Source: Egibacteraceae bacterium
Lineage (GTDB): Bacteria; Actinomycetota; Nitriliruptoria; Euzebyales; Egibacteraceae
Assembly: GCA_030447925.1 (NCBI GenBank)
Contig: JAUJNX010000007.1
Coordinates: forward strand, 124,001-188,000
DNA: 64,000 nt
Reading direction: 5' to 3'
Part shown: one piece after another, positions 36,587 to 49,499 of the stretch
How the letters are laid out: the number at the start of each line of letters is the position of its first letter
Position numbering within the stretch: position 1 is the stretch's first letter
Program-made: the position numbers and the translations under genes
Notes under the pieces: generated by a model
The model's input: the letters and a program-made list of their open reading frames with translations, nothing else
Database searches by the model: none
Told to the model about the DNA's origin: nothing

Positions 36587-37561
36587 ATGCCCGACGTGCT
36601 CGTCCTGGTCGACCACGACCGCGGGACCCCCAAGAAGGTCTCCCTCCAGCTGCTGACCGCCGCCCGCGAGCGCGGCGGCGGCGCCGTCGCCGCCGCGCTG
36701 TTCGGCGAGGGCGCGGCGTCGGGGGCGGAGAAGCTCGGCGCGTACGGCGTCGCGACCGCCTACGTCTGGGACTCCCCGGACGCGGCGGCCTACGCGACGG
36801 AGCCGCAGGTCGCCGCCCTGGAGGCGGCCCTGGAGGCCTCCGCGGCCGACGTGCTGCTGTACCCGGCGGACCCCTTCCTGACCGACGTGATCGCCCGCGC
36901 CGCGGTCCGCCTGGAGGCCGGGGTCGTCACCGACGCCGTCGACCTCACCCTGGAGGGCGACCGGCTGGTCGCGACCAAGGCGATCTTCGGCGGCGAGATG
37001 ACCTCGCGCTGCCAGGTGCGCGGCGACCGCCCCCAGTTCCTGGGCGTCAAGGCCAACAGCTTCGCCGCGGTCGAGTCCGGCGGCGCCCCCGCGGAGGTCG
37101 TGGCGCTGGACGTGACCCTGGACGACACGGCCCGGCGCGCCCGGGTCGTCGACGTGGTCGTCACGCCCAGCGGCGGGCGCCCGGAGATGACCGAGGCGTC
37201 GGTGATCGTGGCGGGCGGCCGCGGCCTCGGCGACGCCGAGGGCTTCCGCCTGGTCGAGCAGCTCGCCGACGCGCTGGGCGCCGCCGTCGGCGCGTCGCGC
37301 GCCGCGACCGACGCCGGGTGGTACCCCCACCAGCACCAGATCGGCCAGACCGGCAAGACCGTCGCCCCGCAGCTCTACATCGGGGCGGGGATCAGCGGCG
37401 CGATCCAGCACCGCGCCGGGATGCAGACCTCGCAGACGATCGTGGCGATCAACAAGGACGCGGAGGCGCCGATCTTCGCGATCGCCGACCTGGCGATCGT
37501 CGGTGACCTCTACAAGATCCTGCCGCCGCTGATCGAGGAGGTCGCCAAGCGCCGCGCCTGA
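36587..37561 (+). CDS. etfA: Electron transfer flavoprotein alpha subunit
   Basis: 324 residues; ATG 36587 follows GGGAGG. The C-terminal FAD domain is complete: IVAGGRGLGDAEGFRLVEQL, GASRAATDAGWYPHQHQIGQ, TGKTVAPQLYIGAGISGAIQ and NKDAEAPIFAIADLAIVGDL. This pairs with EtfB to carry FAD. The following gene is iscS, an order kept in many actinobacteria including Mycobacterium tuberculosis (fixA-fixB-iscS-trmU region). Confidence 0.95.
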   Translation: MPDVLVLVDHDRGTPKKVSLQLLTAARERGGGAVAAALFGEGAASGAEKLGAYGVATAYVWDSPDAAAYATEPQVAALEAALEASAADVLLYPADPFLTDVIARAAVRLEAGVVTDAVDLTLEGDRLVATKAIFGGEMTSRCQVRGDRPQFLGVKANSFAAVESGGAPAEVVALDVTLDDTARRARVVDVVVTPSGGRPEMTEASVIVAGGRGLGDAEGFRLVEQLADALGAAVGASRAATDAGWYPHQHQIGQTGKTVAPQLYIGAGISGAIQHRAGMQTSQTIVAINKDAEAPIFAIADLAIVGDLYKILPPLIEEVAKRRA

Positions 37562-37581
37562 CGCGGGTGCCCCGCCCGGCT

Positions 37582-37587
37582 TAGGGT
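37582..37587 (+). promoter_or_regulatory. -10 box TAGGGT for leaderless iscS mRNA
   Basis: TAGGGT is separated by six bases from the GTG start at 37594; no ribosome site lies between. Confidence 0.4.
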
Positions 37588-37593
37588 GGCGGC

Positions 37594-38748
37594 GTGCCGG
37601 CCTACCTGGACCACGCCGCGACCACGCCCCTGGACCCCGCCGTCCTGGAGGCGATGCTGCCGCACCTGCGCGACACCTACGGCAACCCGTCGTCGGGCCA
37701 CGCCTGGGGCCGGGCGGCGCGCGCGGCGGTCGAGACCGCCCGCGAGCAGGTCGCCGAGGCGCTCGGGGTGACCCCCCTGGAGGTGCTGTTCACCTCCGGC
37801 GGGACCGAGTCGGACAACATCGCCGTGCTGGGGCTGGCGCGCGCGGCCCGCGCGGCCGGGCGCGGCGCGCACGTGGTCACGACCGCGATCGAGCACCGCG
37901 CGGTCCTGGCCGCCTGCGAGGCGCTGCGCGACCGCGAGGGCTTCGACCTCACCGTCGTCGCCCCCGGCCCCGACGGCGTCGTGGACCCCGAGCGCCTGCT
38001 CGGCGCCGTCCGCGACGACACCGTGCTGGTCGCCTGCATGGCGGCCAACAACGAGATCGGCACCGTCCAGCCGCTGGCCGAGATCGCGCCCGCCCTGCGC
38101 GCCCGCGGCGTCGCCCTGCACGTCGACGCCGTGCAGGCCTTCGGGCGGGTGCCGCTGGACCCGTCCGGCTGGGGGGTCGCGGGGCTCGCGCTGTCGGCGC
38201 ACAAGTTCTGCGGGCCCAAGGGCGTCGGCGTCCTGGTCCTGCGCCGCGACGTCGCCGTCGAGCCGGTGCAGCTCGGCGGGGGGCAGGAGCGGGGGATCCG
38301 GTCCGGCACCCTCGACGCGCCCTCGATCGTCGGCTGCGGTGCGGCCGCGGCGCTGGCCGTCGCGGCGGCCCCCACCGAGGTCCCGCGCCTGGCCGCGCTG
38401 CGCGACGCCCTGCGCGAGGGGCTGTGCGTCCTGGACGGCGTGACCCTGGTGGGCTCGGCCGAGCGGCGCCTGCCGACCAACGTCGCCGTCGCCGTCGCCG
38501 GCTGCGACGGCGAGTCGCTGCTCGCCGCGCTGGACGCGCGCGGCGTCGCGGTGTCGGCCGGGTCGGCGTGCCAGTCCGGCGCCGTCCGCCCCAGCCACGT
38601 GCTGACCGCGATCGCGGCGGACCCCGGCGCCGGGCACCTGCGCCTGAGCCTGGGCCGCACCACCACCGCCCAGGACGTCGCGACCGCGGTCGACGCCGTC
38701 CACTCCGCCGTGGCCCTGCTGCGCGGGGCGGGGGGCGGCTTCGTCTGA
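37594..38748 (+). CDS. iscS: Cysteine desulfurase
   Basis: 384 residues with start VPAYLDHAATTPLDPAVLEA. PLP site lysine in LSAHKFCGPKGVGVL, the TSGGTESDNIAVLG loop, and the catalytic cysteine in SAGSACQSGAVRPSHVL are all present. It takes sulfur from cysteine to make a persulphide used for tRNA thiolation and Fe-S clusters. The next gene, mnmA, is a direct consumer of that sulfur. The two are joined by a short repeat-derived ORF. Confidence 0.95.
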   Translation: MPAYLDHAATTPLDPAVLEAMLPHLRDTYGNPSSGHAWGRAARAAVETAREQVAEALGVTPLEVLFTSGGTESDNIAVLGLARAARAAGRGAHVVTTAIEHRAVLAACEALRDREGFDLTVVAPGPDGVVDPERLLGAVRDDTVLVACMAANNEIGTVQPLAEIAPALRARGVALHVDAVQAFGRVPLDPSGWGVAGLALSAHKFCGPKGVGVLVLRRDVAVEPVQLGGGQERGIRSGTLDAPSIVGCGAAAALAVAAAPTEVPRLAALRDALREGLCVLDGVTLVGSAERRLPTNVAVAVAGCDGESLLAALDARGVAVSAGSACQSGAVRPSHVLTAIAADPGAGHLRLSLGRTTTAQDVATAVDAVHSAVALLRGAGGGFV

Positions 38749-38751
38749 GCC

Positions 38752-38835
38752 GTGTCCAGTGACCCCGCAGCCGTGAGCCGCCCGGCGTCTGAGGTGCACC
38801 CCCTGAGCCGCCCGGCGTCTGAGGTGCACGCCTGA
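38752..38835 (+). repeat. Two-copy 29/30-bp repeat forming a 27-codon ORF that ends in the mnmA start
   Basis: GTG 38752 opens a frame that passes through two copies of the 29-bp repeat (TGAG at 38774 and 38804) and encodes two SRPASEVH units. It ends in TGATG, so its stop (38833-38835) overlaps the mnmA ATG (38835). GAGGTG in the second copy lies 8 bases before that ATG and is the only ribosome-site candidate for mnmA. Confidence 0.75.
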
Positions 38836-39887
38836 TGGCCCGGGTGCTGGTGGCCATGAGCGGCGGGGTCGACTCGTCGATGGCGGCGGCGCTGCTGGTC
38901 GAGCAGGGCCACGACGTCGCCGGGGTGCACCTGAAGATGGCCGACACCCCGTCGGGCCTGCCCGGCAAGGGCTGCTGCACCCTGGACGACAGCCGCGACG
39001 CGCGCCGCGTCGCCGACCTGCTCGGCATCCCGTTCTACGTCTGGGACTTCTCCGCGGCCTTCCAGGAGCGCGTCGTCGACGACTTCGTCGCCGAGTACGC
39101 CGCGGGCCGCACCCCCAACCCCTGCATCCGCTGCAACGAGCGGGTGAAGTACACCGCGCTGCTCGCCCGCGCCCGGGCCCTGGGCCACGACGCGCTGGCC
39201 ACCGGCCACCACGTCCGCCGCGACCGCGGACTCGACGGGCGCTGGCGGCTGCGCCGGGCGGCCGACCCGGGCAAGGACCAGACCTACGTGCTGTACATGG
39301 CCACCCAGGCGCAGCTCGCGGCGTCGCTGTGGCCGGTGGGCGACCACCGCAAGGCCGACCTGCGCGCCATGGCCGCCGAGCGCGGCCTGGTCACCGCCCG
39401 CAAGCCCGACAGCACCGACATCTGCTTCCTGCCGGCCGGGGACCTCGGCGCGTTCCTGCGCCCGCGGCTGGGGGACCGGCCCGGGCGGATCGTGGACGCC
39501 GACGGGACCGTGGCGGGCCGCCACGACGGCGCCTACCGCTTCACCGTCGGCCAGCGCCGCGGCCTGGGCCTGTCGGGCGGCGACGTCCCGCGCTACGTCA
39601 CCCGGATCGACGGGCCCGACGTCCACGTCGGCCCGCGCACCGCCCTGGCAACCCGCGCGGTCGAGGCCGACCACCTGACCTGGATCGCGGGCACCCCGCC
39701 CGCGGCGGCGGAGGTCACGGCCCAGGTCCGCTACCGCGGCGCGGCGCTGCCCGCGGTGATCGACGACGCCGACGGCGAGCGGCTGCGCGTCAGCTTCCCC
39801 GCCGAGGCCCCGGAGGGCGTGGCGCCCGGCCAGGCGATCGTGCTCTACGACGGCGACACCTGCCTGGGCGGCGCCACCATCCGCTGA
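38835..39887 (+). CDS. mnmA: tRNA-specific 2-thiouridylase
   Basis: 350 residues. PP-loop ATPase motif AMSGGVDSSMAAALL, first catalytic cysteine in TPNPCIRCNERVKYTALL, second in PDSTDICFLPAGDLGAFL, and the KDQTYVLY segment. It thiolates U34 of Lys, Glu and Gln tRNAs with sulfur from IscS. C-terminal beta-barrel sequences (FTVGQRRGLGLSGG, YVTRIDGPDVHVGP) are complete. Translation seems coupled to the repeat ORF through TGATG. Confidence 0.95.
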   Translation: MARVLVAMSGGVDSSMAAALLVEQGHDVAGVHLKMADTPSGLPGKGCCTLDDSRDARRVADLLGIPFYVWDFSAAFQERVVDDFVAEYAAGRTPNPCIRCNERVKYTALLARARALGHDALATGHHVRRDRGLDGRWRLRRAADPGKDQTYVLYMATQAQLAASLWPVGDHRKADLRAMAAERGLVTARKPDSTDICFLPAGDLGAFLRPRLGDRPGRIVDADGTVAGRHDGAYRFTVGQRRGLGLSGGDVPRYVTRIDGPDVHVGPRTALATRAVEADHLTWIAGTPPAAAEVTAQVRYRGAALPAVIDDADGERLRVSFPAEAPEGVAPGQAIVLYDGDTCLGGATIR

Positions 39888-39935
39888 GGCCGGGCGGCTC
39901 GTTGCGCGGCTCGGGCCGTGGGGTATCACGGGGAC

Positions 39936-42933
<2,998 letters not shown>

Positions 42934-42937
42934 GGGC

Positions 42938-43477
42938 ATGACCTCCTACACCGTCCCCTCCCTCGAGCCGGCGCAGGGCCGGCAGCTCGCGGAACTGCTG
43001 CAGGAGCGGCTGACCGCGCTGCTGGACCTCCAGCTGACGCTCAAGCACGTGCACTGGAACCTGGTGGGCCCCGGCTTCATCGGCGTGCACGAGATGCTGG
43101 ACCCGCAGGTCGACGCCGTCCGGCTGATGTCGGACACCGTCGCGGAGCGCATCGCCACCCTGGGCGGCGTCCCGCAGGGCACGCCGGGATCGATCCTGGC
43201 CCACCGGTCGTGGGACGACTACGACCTGGGCCGTGACCTGGTGCCCGCGCACCTGGCCGCCCTGGACCTCGTCTACACCGGGGTGATCGCGGACCACCGG
43301 GCGGCGGTCGCCGCCACCGGGGACCTCGATCACGTGACCGAGGACCTGCTCGTCGCGCAGCTGCACGCGCTCGAGAAGTTCCAGTGGTTCGTGCGCGCGC
43401 ACCTGGAGGACGGGTCGGGCACCCTCGCCCACCAGGGCGAGTCGACGGAGAAGGGCGCGGCGGCGGCCGCCAGCTGA
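42938..43477 (+). CDS. dps: Dps-family ferritin-like protein
   Basis: 179 residues, ATG with GGGAAGGGTGAGGG upstream, only 4 bases after ligA. Ferroxidase ligands lie in LKHVHWNLVGPGFIGVHEML and LDPQVDAVRLMSDTVAERIA (H, D, E pattern of Dps). The C-terminal EKFQWFVRAHLEDGSGTLAH is typical. Dps forms 12-mers that store iron and protect DNA from peroxide, which suits co-expression with the ligase. Confidence 0.9.
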   Translation: MTSYTVPSLEPAQGRQLAELLQERLTALLDLQLTLKHVHWNLVGPGFIGVHEMLDPQVDAVRLMSDTVAERIATLGGVPQGTPGSILAHRSWDDYDLGRDLVPAHLAALDLVYTGVIADHRAAVAATGDLDHVTEDLLVAQLHALEKFQWFVRAHLEDGSGTLAHQGESTEKGAAAAAS

Positions 43478-43559
43478 CCATCCGCCCCCAACGGGCCCGC
43501 GGCCGGGTCCTTCGACGGGTGTAGCGTTCTCCGCAACGCCACGACCCGAACGAGGACCC

Positions 43560-43856
43560 ATGTCGCTGACCACCGACGACGTCCGCCACGTCGCGCGGCT
43601 CGCGCGGCTCGCGCTGACCGACGGCGAGGTCGAGGAGCTGCGCGGCGAGCTGTCCGCCATCCTCGCCCACGTCGAGCAGGTGCGCGAGGTCGCGACGCCC
43701 GACGTGCCGCCCACCAGCCACCCGTACCCGCTGGTGAACGTGCTGCGGGCCGACGAGCCGCGCCCCTCGCTGCCCCCGGACGAGGCCGTGTCCACGGCCC
43801 CGGAGGCCGAGGACGGCCGCTTCCGCGTGCCGCGCATGTCCCACAGCGAGGGCTGA
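43560..43856 (+). CDS. gatC: Asp/Glu-tRNA amidotransferase subunit C
   Basis: 98 residues: SLTTDDVRHVARLARLALTD, LSAILAHVEQVREVATPDV and the C-terminal FRVPRMSHSEG are standard GatC. It stabilises the GatA-GatB complex that makes Gln-tRNA and Asn-tRNA by transamidation. The TGA is 3 bases before the gatA GTG. The AACGAGGACCC site precedes the ATG. Confidence 0.95.
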   Translation: MSLTTDDVRHVARLARLALTDGEVEELRGELSAILAHVEQVREVATPDVPPTSHPYPLVNVLRADEPRPSLPPDEAVSTAPEAEDGRFRVPRMSHSEG

Positions 43857-43859
43857 CAC

Positions 43860-45347
43860 GTGCACGCGCTGCTGACCGCCTCCGCGCCCGAGCTCCTCGC
43901 CCTGCAGGAGGCCGGGGACGCCTCCGCCGTGGACATCGCCCGGGCCCACCTGGACCGGATCGCCGCGACCGACGACCGCGTGCACGCGTTCCTGCACGTC
44001 ACCGCCGACGCCGCGCTCGCCGCCGCCGCCGACGTCGACCGCCGCCGGGCGGCGGGCGAGCCGCTCGGGCCGCTGGCCGGGGTGCCCGTCGCGGTCAAGG
44101 ACCTGTTCGCCACCTGCGGCGTCCCCACGACCGCGGGGTCGCGGATCCTGGAGGGCCACCGCCCGGTCTACGACGCGACCGTCGTCGCGCGGCTGCACGC
44201 GGCCGACGCGGTGGTCCTGGGCAAGACCAACATGGACGAGTTCGCCATGGGGTCGTCGGGGGAGAACTCCGCCTACGGCCCGTCGCGCAACCCCTGGGAC
44301 CTCGACCGCGTGCCGGGCGGGTCCTCGGCCGGGTCCGCCGCCGCGGTCGCGGCGCTGCAGGCGCCACTGGCCGTGGGCACCGACACCGGCGGGTCGATCC
44401 GCCAGCCGGCCTCGCTGTCGGGGCTGGTCGGGGTGAAGCCGACCTACGGGCTGGTCAGCCGCTACGGGATGTTCGCCTTTGCCTCGTCGCTGGACCAGGC
44501 CGGCCCCTTCGCCCGCGACGTCGCCGGGGCCGCGCTGGCGCTGGAGGTCATCGCGGGGCACGATCCGCTCGACTCGACGTCGATCCCCCAGGCTGCGCCG
44601 GACCTGCTCGCGGGTCTGGAGCGTGGCGTCGAGGGCCTGCGCGTCGGCGTCGTGGCGGAGTTCCTGGCCACCGACGGGCTGGCGCCCGGCGTCAAGGCGC
44701 GGGTCGAGGACGCGATCCAGCGCCTGGGCAAGCTCGGCGCGGAGCTGGTCGACGTGAGCCTCCCGCACGCGCAGTACGCGCTGCCCGCCTACTACGTGAT
44801 CGCACCGAGCGAGTGCTCGTCGAACCTGTCGCGCTACGACGGGGTGCGCTACGGCCTGCGCGTGCCCGCCGAGACCGCCGAGCAGATGATGGCGGTGACC
44901 CGCGAGGCCGGCTTCGGCCGCGAGGTGAAGCGCCGGATCATGATCGGCACCTACGCGCTGTCGGCGGGCTACTACGACGCCTACTACGTGTCGGCGCAGC
45001 GGGTGCGGACCCTGGTGACGCGCGACTTCGCCGACGCCTACCGCCGCTGCGACGTCCTGGTCGGCCCGACCGCGCCGGAGACGGCGTTCCGGTTGGGGGC
45101 CAAGACCGCCGATCCCCTGTCGATGTACCTCAACGACGTGTTCTCGATCCCGTCCAGCCTGGCCGGTGCGCCCGCGCTCAGCCTTCCCGTTGGCGCCGAC
45201 GAGCGCGGCCTGCCGGTCGGGCTGCAGATCATGGCCCCGGTCCTGGGCGAGGCGACCATGCTGCGCGCCGCCCGCGCGCTGGAGGCCGACCTCGCCCTGG
45301 ACCCCGTCCCCTCGGGGGCGAACGCCCTGGAGGCCCCCCGCCCATGA
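43860..45347 (+). CDS. gatA: Asp/Glu-tRNA amidotransferase subunit A
   Basis: 495 residues with GTG start. Amidase-signature Ser-cisSer-Lys triad: lysine in [20 protein letters not shown], serines in [20 protein letters not shown] and [20 protein letters not shown]. It releases ammonia from glutamine for the GatB kinase site. Its stop overlaps the gatB ATG as ATGA. Confidence 0.97.
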   Translation: MHALLTASAPELLALQEAGDASAVDIARAHLDRIAATDDRVHAFLHVTADAALAAAADVDRRRAAGEPLGPLAGVPVAVKDLFATCGVPTTAGSRILEGHRPVYDATVVARLHAADAVVLGKTNMDEFAMGSSGENSAYGPSRNPWDLDRVPGGSSAGSAAAVAALQAPLAVGTDTGGSIRQPASLSGLVGVKPTYGLVSRYGMFAFASSLDQAGPFARDVAGAALALEVIAGHDPLDSTSIPQAAPDLLAGLERGVEGLRVGVVAEFLATDGLAPGVKARVEDAIQRLGKLGAELVDVSLPHAQYALPAYYVIAPSECSSNLSRYDGVRYGLRVPAETAEQMMAVTREAGFGREVKRRIMIGTYALSAGYYDAYYVSAQRVRTLVTRDFADAYRRCDVLVGPTAPETAFRLGAKTADPLSMYLNDVFSIPSSLAGAPALSLPVGADERGLPVGLQIMAPVLGEATMLRAARALEADLALDPVPSGANALEAPRP

Positions 45348-46819
45348 GCACCACCACGTCGGTTGAGCAGGCCACCCGCTACGAGGCGGTGATCGGCTTG
45401 GAGGTCCACGTCGAACTGGCGACGCGCACCAAGATGTTCTGCGGCTGCGCGATCGGCTTCGGCGGCGAGCCGAACTCGCGCACCTGCCCCGTGTGCCTGG
45501 GCATGCCCGGCAGCCTCCCGGTGGTGAACGGCGCCGCGGTCGAGTCCGCGATCCGCCTGGGCCTGGCGCTGGGCTGCGAGATCGCACCGACCAGCCAGTT
45601 CCACCGCAAGAACTACTTCTATCCGGACATGCCCAAGGACTACCAGATCAGCCAGTACGACGTGCCGATCTGCCTGCGCGGCGAGCTGCGCATCACCGTC
45701 GACGGCAGGGAGCGCACGATCGGCATCACCCGGGTGCACATGGAGGAGGACACCGGCAAGTCCCTCCACGTCGGCGGCTCGGGGCGGATCGCGGGGTCCG
45801 ACCACAGCCTGGTCGACTACAACCGCGCCGGGATCCCGTTGCTGGAGGTCGTCTCCGAGCCGGATCTGCGCAGCGCCGAGGAGGCCCGCGCCTACCTGGC
45901 CGAGCTCCGCGCCGTCGTCCTCGCCCTGGGCATCAGCGACGCGAAGCTGGAGGAGGGCTCGATGCGCTGCGACGCGAACGTCTCGCTGCGCCCGGTCGGC
46001 CACACCGTCTTCGGCACGCGCGTCGAGGTCAAGAACATGAACTCGCTGCGCAGCCTGGGCCGCGCGATCGACCACGAGATCGAGCGCCAGACCCGGGTGC
46101 TCACCGCCGGTGACCCGGTGGTGCAGGAGACCCGCCACTGGGACGAGGACGCGGGGGTGACGTCGCCGCTGCGCAGCAAGGAGAGCGTCGACGACTACCG
46201 CTACTTCCCCGACCCCGACCTGCTGCCCGTCGAGCCCGACGCCGACTGGATCGACCGCCTGCGCGCGGAGCTGCCCGAGCTGCCGGCGGTCACCCGCGCA
46301 CGACTGGCCGGGCTGGGGCTGCCCGCGCCCCAGGTCGCGGTACTGGTCGACACCGGCCTGGTGCGCGTGCTCGACGCGGCGCTGGCCGCCGGCGCGGCGC
46401 CCGCGCTGGCGGCCAACCTGCTCACCAACGACCTGGTCGGCTGGGCCGCCGCGAACGGCACGGACCCCGCCGACGCCCCCCTGACCGGCGCGGCCCTGGC
46501 GGAGCTCGTCGGTCTGGTCGCCGACGGGACCCTGTCGACCAAGCTCGCCCGGCAGGTGCTCGAGGCCGTGCTCGGAGGGGAGCCGGGCGGGCCCCGGGCC
46601 ATCGCCGAGGCGCGCGGGCTGGTGCAGATCTCCGACACTGCCGAGCTCGAGGCGGTCGTCGCGCGGGTGGTGGCGGCGGACCCCGCCGCGGCCCAGCGCG
46701 TCCGCGACGGCAACGCCAAGGCGATCGGCGCCCTGGTCGGCGCGGTCATGCGCGAGACCCGCGGGCGGGCGAACCCGCGGCTGGTCAACGAACTCCTGGA
46801 GCGACACCTGCATCCATGA
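45344..46819 (+). CDS. gatB: Asp/Glu-tRNA amidotransferase subunit B
   Basis: 491 residues. [20 protein letters not shown] opens the catalytic cradle; [16 protein letters not shown] carries zinc-site cysteines; [20 protein letters not shown] and [20 protein letters not shown] are highly conserved; a YqeY-like tail ends the protein. It phosphorylates and amidates misacylated tRNA. The stop overlaps the crtE ATG (ATGA at 46816), an unusual coupling of a translation gene to carotenoid genes. Confidence 0.97.
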   Translation: MSTTTSVEQATRYEAVIGLEVHVELATRTKMFCGCAIGFGGEPNSRTCPVCLGMPGSLPVVNGAAVESAIRLGLALGCEIAPTSQFHRKNYFYPDMPKDYQISQYDVPICLRGELRITVDGRERTIGITRVHMEEDTGKSLHVGGSGRIAGSDHSLVDYNRAGIPLLEVVSEPDLRSAEEARAYLAELRAVVLALGISDAKLEEGSMRCDANVSLRPVGHTVFGTRVEVKNMNSLRSLGRAIDHEIERQTRVLTAGDPVVQETRHWDEDAGVTSPLRSKESVDDYRYFPDPDLLPVEPDADWIDRLRAELPELPAVTRARLAGLGLPAPQVAVLVDTGLVRVLDAALAAGAAPALAANLLTNDLVGWAAANGTDPADAPLTGAALAELVGLVADGTLSTKLARQVLEAVLGGEPGGPRAIAEARGLVQISDTAELEAVVARVVAADPAAAQRVRDGNAKAIGALVGAVMRETRGRANPRLVNELLERHLHP

Positions 46820-48027
46820 CATCTCCAGGTGACGAAGCAAACGGTGAACGGGGGGCCACAGGTACGGTGGCCCGGCCAGGTGGTCCGGCTCAGGGGGCAG
46901 CGCTGCAATCTCCGCTACAGGTCACCGCGGCGCCGGGCGCCCGCAACGGCGGACCCCGGCGCGGCGACGTGGGGGCGCTCGACACGGTCCGCCGCCCCCT
47001 GGACCTCCTGCTGGACCGGTTCCTGTCGGGCCGCGTGCGCGACCTGTGCGCCCTGGACCCCGCGCTGGAGCGCGTCGGCCAGGAGGTCGCCGACTTCGTG
47101 CGCCTGGGCGGCAAGCGGCTCCGCCCGGCGTTCGTCTACTGGGGGCACCGGGCGACCGGCGCGGACCACGAGGGCGGCCTGCTGAACCCCGCGGGCGCGG
47201 TCGAGCTGCTCCACGCCTTCGCCCTGGTCCACGACGACGTCATGGACCGGTCCGACCTGCGCCGCGGCCGGCCGGCCGTGCACACGGCCCTGGCCGCCGC
47301 CCACGCCGAGGACGACATGGTCGGCGACGGGCGCTGGTTCGGCGTCGGCGGCGCCATCCTGGCCGGCGACCTCGCCTTCGTGTGGTCCGACCAGCTGTTC
47401 GACGAGGCGCCCCTGCCGCCCGCCGCGATGGCGCGCGCCCGGCGCGTGTTCAACGAGCTGCGCGTCGAGGTCATGGCCGGGCAGTACCTGGACCTGCGCC
47501 TGGCCGGGATGGCGCAGGCGACGGAGGCCGACGCCCTGCGCGTCGCGCTGCTGAAGTCGGGCCGCTACACCGTGACCCGCCCCCTCCAGCTGGGCGCGGC
47601 GGTGGGCACCGCCGACCGCGACCCCCGCCTGGACGAGGCCCTGTGCGCCTACGGCGACGCGATCGGGCTGGCCTTCCAGCTGCGCGACGACGTGCTCGGC
47701 CTCTACGGGGACCCCTCGACCACCGGCAAGGGCGCGGTGGAGGACCTGCGCGAGGGCAAGCGCACGGTGCTCATCCTCCGCGCGATGGCGCTGGCCGACC
47801 CCGTCCAGCGCAAGCTGCTGGCGTCGGCCCTGGGTGACCCCGACCTGGACGAGGACGACGCGGACCGGGCCCGCCAGATCGTCGAGGAGTCCGGCGCGCT
47901 GGCCAGCGTGGAGCGGACCCTGGCCCTCGAGCGCGAGCGCGCGCGCGACCAGCTCGCCGACGTGCCGGAACCGGCCCGGTCGGCCCTGGACCAGCTGGCG
48001 GATCTCGCCATCAGCAGAGCGGTGTGA
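46816..48027 (+). CDS. crtE: Polyprenyl (geranylgeranyl) diphosphate synthase
   Basis: 403 residues. After a disordered N-terminal stretch of about 55 residues the trans-prenyltransferase core starts (LDLLLDRFLSGRVRDL). First Asp-rich motif FALVHDDVMDRSDLRRGRPA, second QLRDDVLGLYGDPSTTGKG. The product length cannot be read with certainty; next to crtI and crtB, GGPP is the natural assignment. The crtI GTG overlaps its stop by GTGA. Confidence 0.9.
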   Translation: MTSPGDEANGERGATGTVARPGGPAQGAALQSPLQVTAAPGARNGGPRRGDVGALDTVRRPLDLLLDRFLSGRVRDLCALDPALERVGQEVADFVRLGGKRLRPAFVYWGHRATGADHEGGLLNPAGAVELLHAFALVHDDVMDRSDLRRGRPAVHTALAAAHAEDDMVGDGRWFGVGGAILAGDLAFVWSDQLFDEAPLPPAAMARARRVFNELRVEVMAGQYLDLRLAGMAQATEADALRVALLKSGRYTVTRPLQLGAAVGTADRDPRLDEALCAYGDAIGLAFQLRDDVLGLYGDPSTTGKGAVEDLREGKRTVLILRAMALADPVQRKLLASALGDPDLDEDDADRARQIVEESGALASVERTLALERERARDQLADVPEPARSALDQLADLAISRAV

Positions 48028-49499
48028 CGATGTCGTCGGCGATCGTGGTGGGTGCGGGGTTCGGCGGGCTGGCGGCGGCCATCCGCCTGCGGGCCGCCGG
48101 TGTGGACGTGACCCTGCTGGAGCGCGAGGACCGCCCCGGCGGGCGCGCGGGGCGCATCGAGACGCAGGGCTTCGCGTTCGACACCGGCCCCTCGGTCCTG
48201 ACCATGCCCAGCCTGTTCGCGGAGCTGTTCGCGCTGCACGGCGAGGACATCACCGACCACGTCACGTTCACGCGCCTGGACCCCGCGTACCGCGCGGTGT
48301 TCCACGACGGCTCCACCCTGCGCATCCGCGGCAGCGTCGACGCGATGGCGGCCGAGATCGCCGACGTGATCTCGCCCGCGGAGGCCGGCCGCTTCCGCCG
48401 CTTCGCGGCCCACCTCCACGAGCTCTACGTCACCGAGTACGACGGCTTCATCGACGGCAACTTCGACAGCCCGCTGGACCTCGTGCGCCCCGCGCAGATG
48501 GCCAAGCTCGTCCGGCTGGGCGCCTTCCGCCGGGTCGCGCCGCTGGTGGCGTCGTTCCTCACCGACTGGCGGCTCCAGCGGCTGTTCACGTTCCAGTCGA
48601 TGTACGCGGGCATGAGCCCCTACCAGGCGCTCGGCGTGTACGCCGTGATCGCCTACATGGACGCGATCGCCGGCGTCTACGCCGCCGACGGCGGGGTGCA
48701 CGGGCTGAGCGTCGCGCTCGCCGACCTGGCCACCCGCGCCGGGGTGGACCTGCGCCTGAAGACCCCCGTCGAGCGCGTCGAGGTGCGCGACGGGCGCGCC
48801 GCGGGCGTGGTGACCGCGGGTGGGGACCTCCTGCGCGCCGACGCCGTGGTGCTGAACCCCGACCTGCCCGTCGCCTACCGCGACCTGCTGCCCGCCGACG
48901 CCGCCCCGCGCGGGCTGTCGCGGCTGCGCTACTCGCCGTCCTGCGTCGTGGTGCACCTGGGGCTCGACCGCCGCCTGGACGGCGCCGCCCACCACAACAT
49001 CCACTTCGCCGACGGCTACAAGGCGTCGTTCGACGACATCCTCGCCGGGCGCCTCCAGCGCGACCCGTCCTGGTTCCTGTCGGTGCCGACGGTGTCGGAC
49101 CCCGGCCTGGCCCCGCCCGGCGGTGAGGTCGGCTTCTACCTGCTGCCCGCCCCCAACCTCCAGGGCGACCCCGTCGACTGGGCCGTCCAGGGGCCGCGCG
49201 AGCTGGACCTGGCCATCGACCGGATCGAGGCCGCCGGCTACGGCGCGATGCGCAGCGCGACGGTGACGTCCATGGTGGTCACGCCCGACGACTGGGCGGC
49301 GCAGGGGATGGCGGCGGGCACGCCGTTCGCCGTCAGCCACCACTTCCGCCAGACGGGTCCGTTCCGGCCGCGCAACGTCGCGCCGAAGGTCCGCGGCGTG
49401 GTCTTCACCGGGTCGTCCACCACCCCCGGCGTCGGCGTCCCGATGGTGCTCATCTCCGGCAAGCTCGCCGCGGAACGGGTGCTGGAGCAGGTCCGGTGA
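48024..49499 (+). CDS. crtI: Phytoene desaturase
   Basis: 491 residues. N-terminal FAD fingerprint IVVGAGFGGLAAAIRLRAAG and LLEREDRPGGRAGR, then FDTGPSVLTMPSLFAELFAL, and the C-terminal CrtI signature FTGSSTTPGVGVPMVLISGK. It converts phytoene to lycopene at the membrane surface. A second possible start, ATG 48030, lies six bases later. Overlap with crtE and crtB by GTGA shows a single operon. Confidence 0.93.
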   Translation: MTMSSAIVVGAGFGGLAAAIRLRAAGVDVTLLEREDRPGGRAGRIETQGFAFDTGPSVLTMPSLFAELFALHGEDITDHVTFTRLDPAYRAVFHDGSTLRIRGSVDAMAAEIADVISPAEAGRFRRFAAHLHELYVTEYDGFIDGNFDSPLDLVRPAQMAKLVRLGAFRRVAPLVASFLTDWRLQRLFTFQSMYAGMSPYQALGVYAVIAYMDAIAGVYAADGGVHGLSVALADLATRAGVDLRLKTPVERVEVRDGRAAGVVTAGGDLLRADAVVLNPDLPVAYRDLLPADAAPRGLSRLRYSPSCVVVHLGLDRRLDGAAHHNIHFADGYKASFDDILAGRLQRDPSWFLSVPTVSDPGLAPPGGEVGFYLLPAPNLQGDPVDWAVQGPRELDLAIDRIEAAGYGAMRSATVTSMVVTPDDWAAQGMAAGTPFAVSHHFRQTGPFRPRNVAPKVRGVVFTGSSTTPGVGVPMVLISGKLAAERVLEQVR

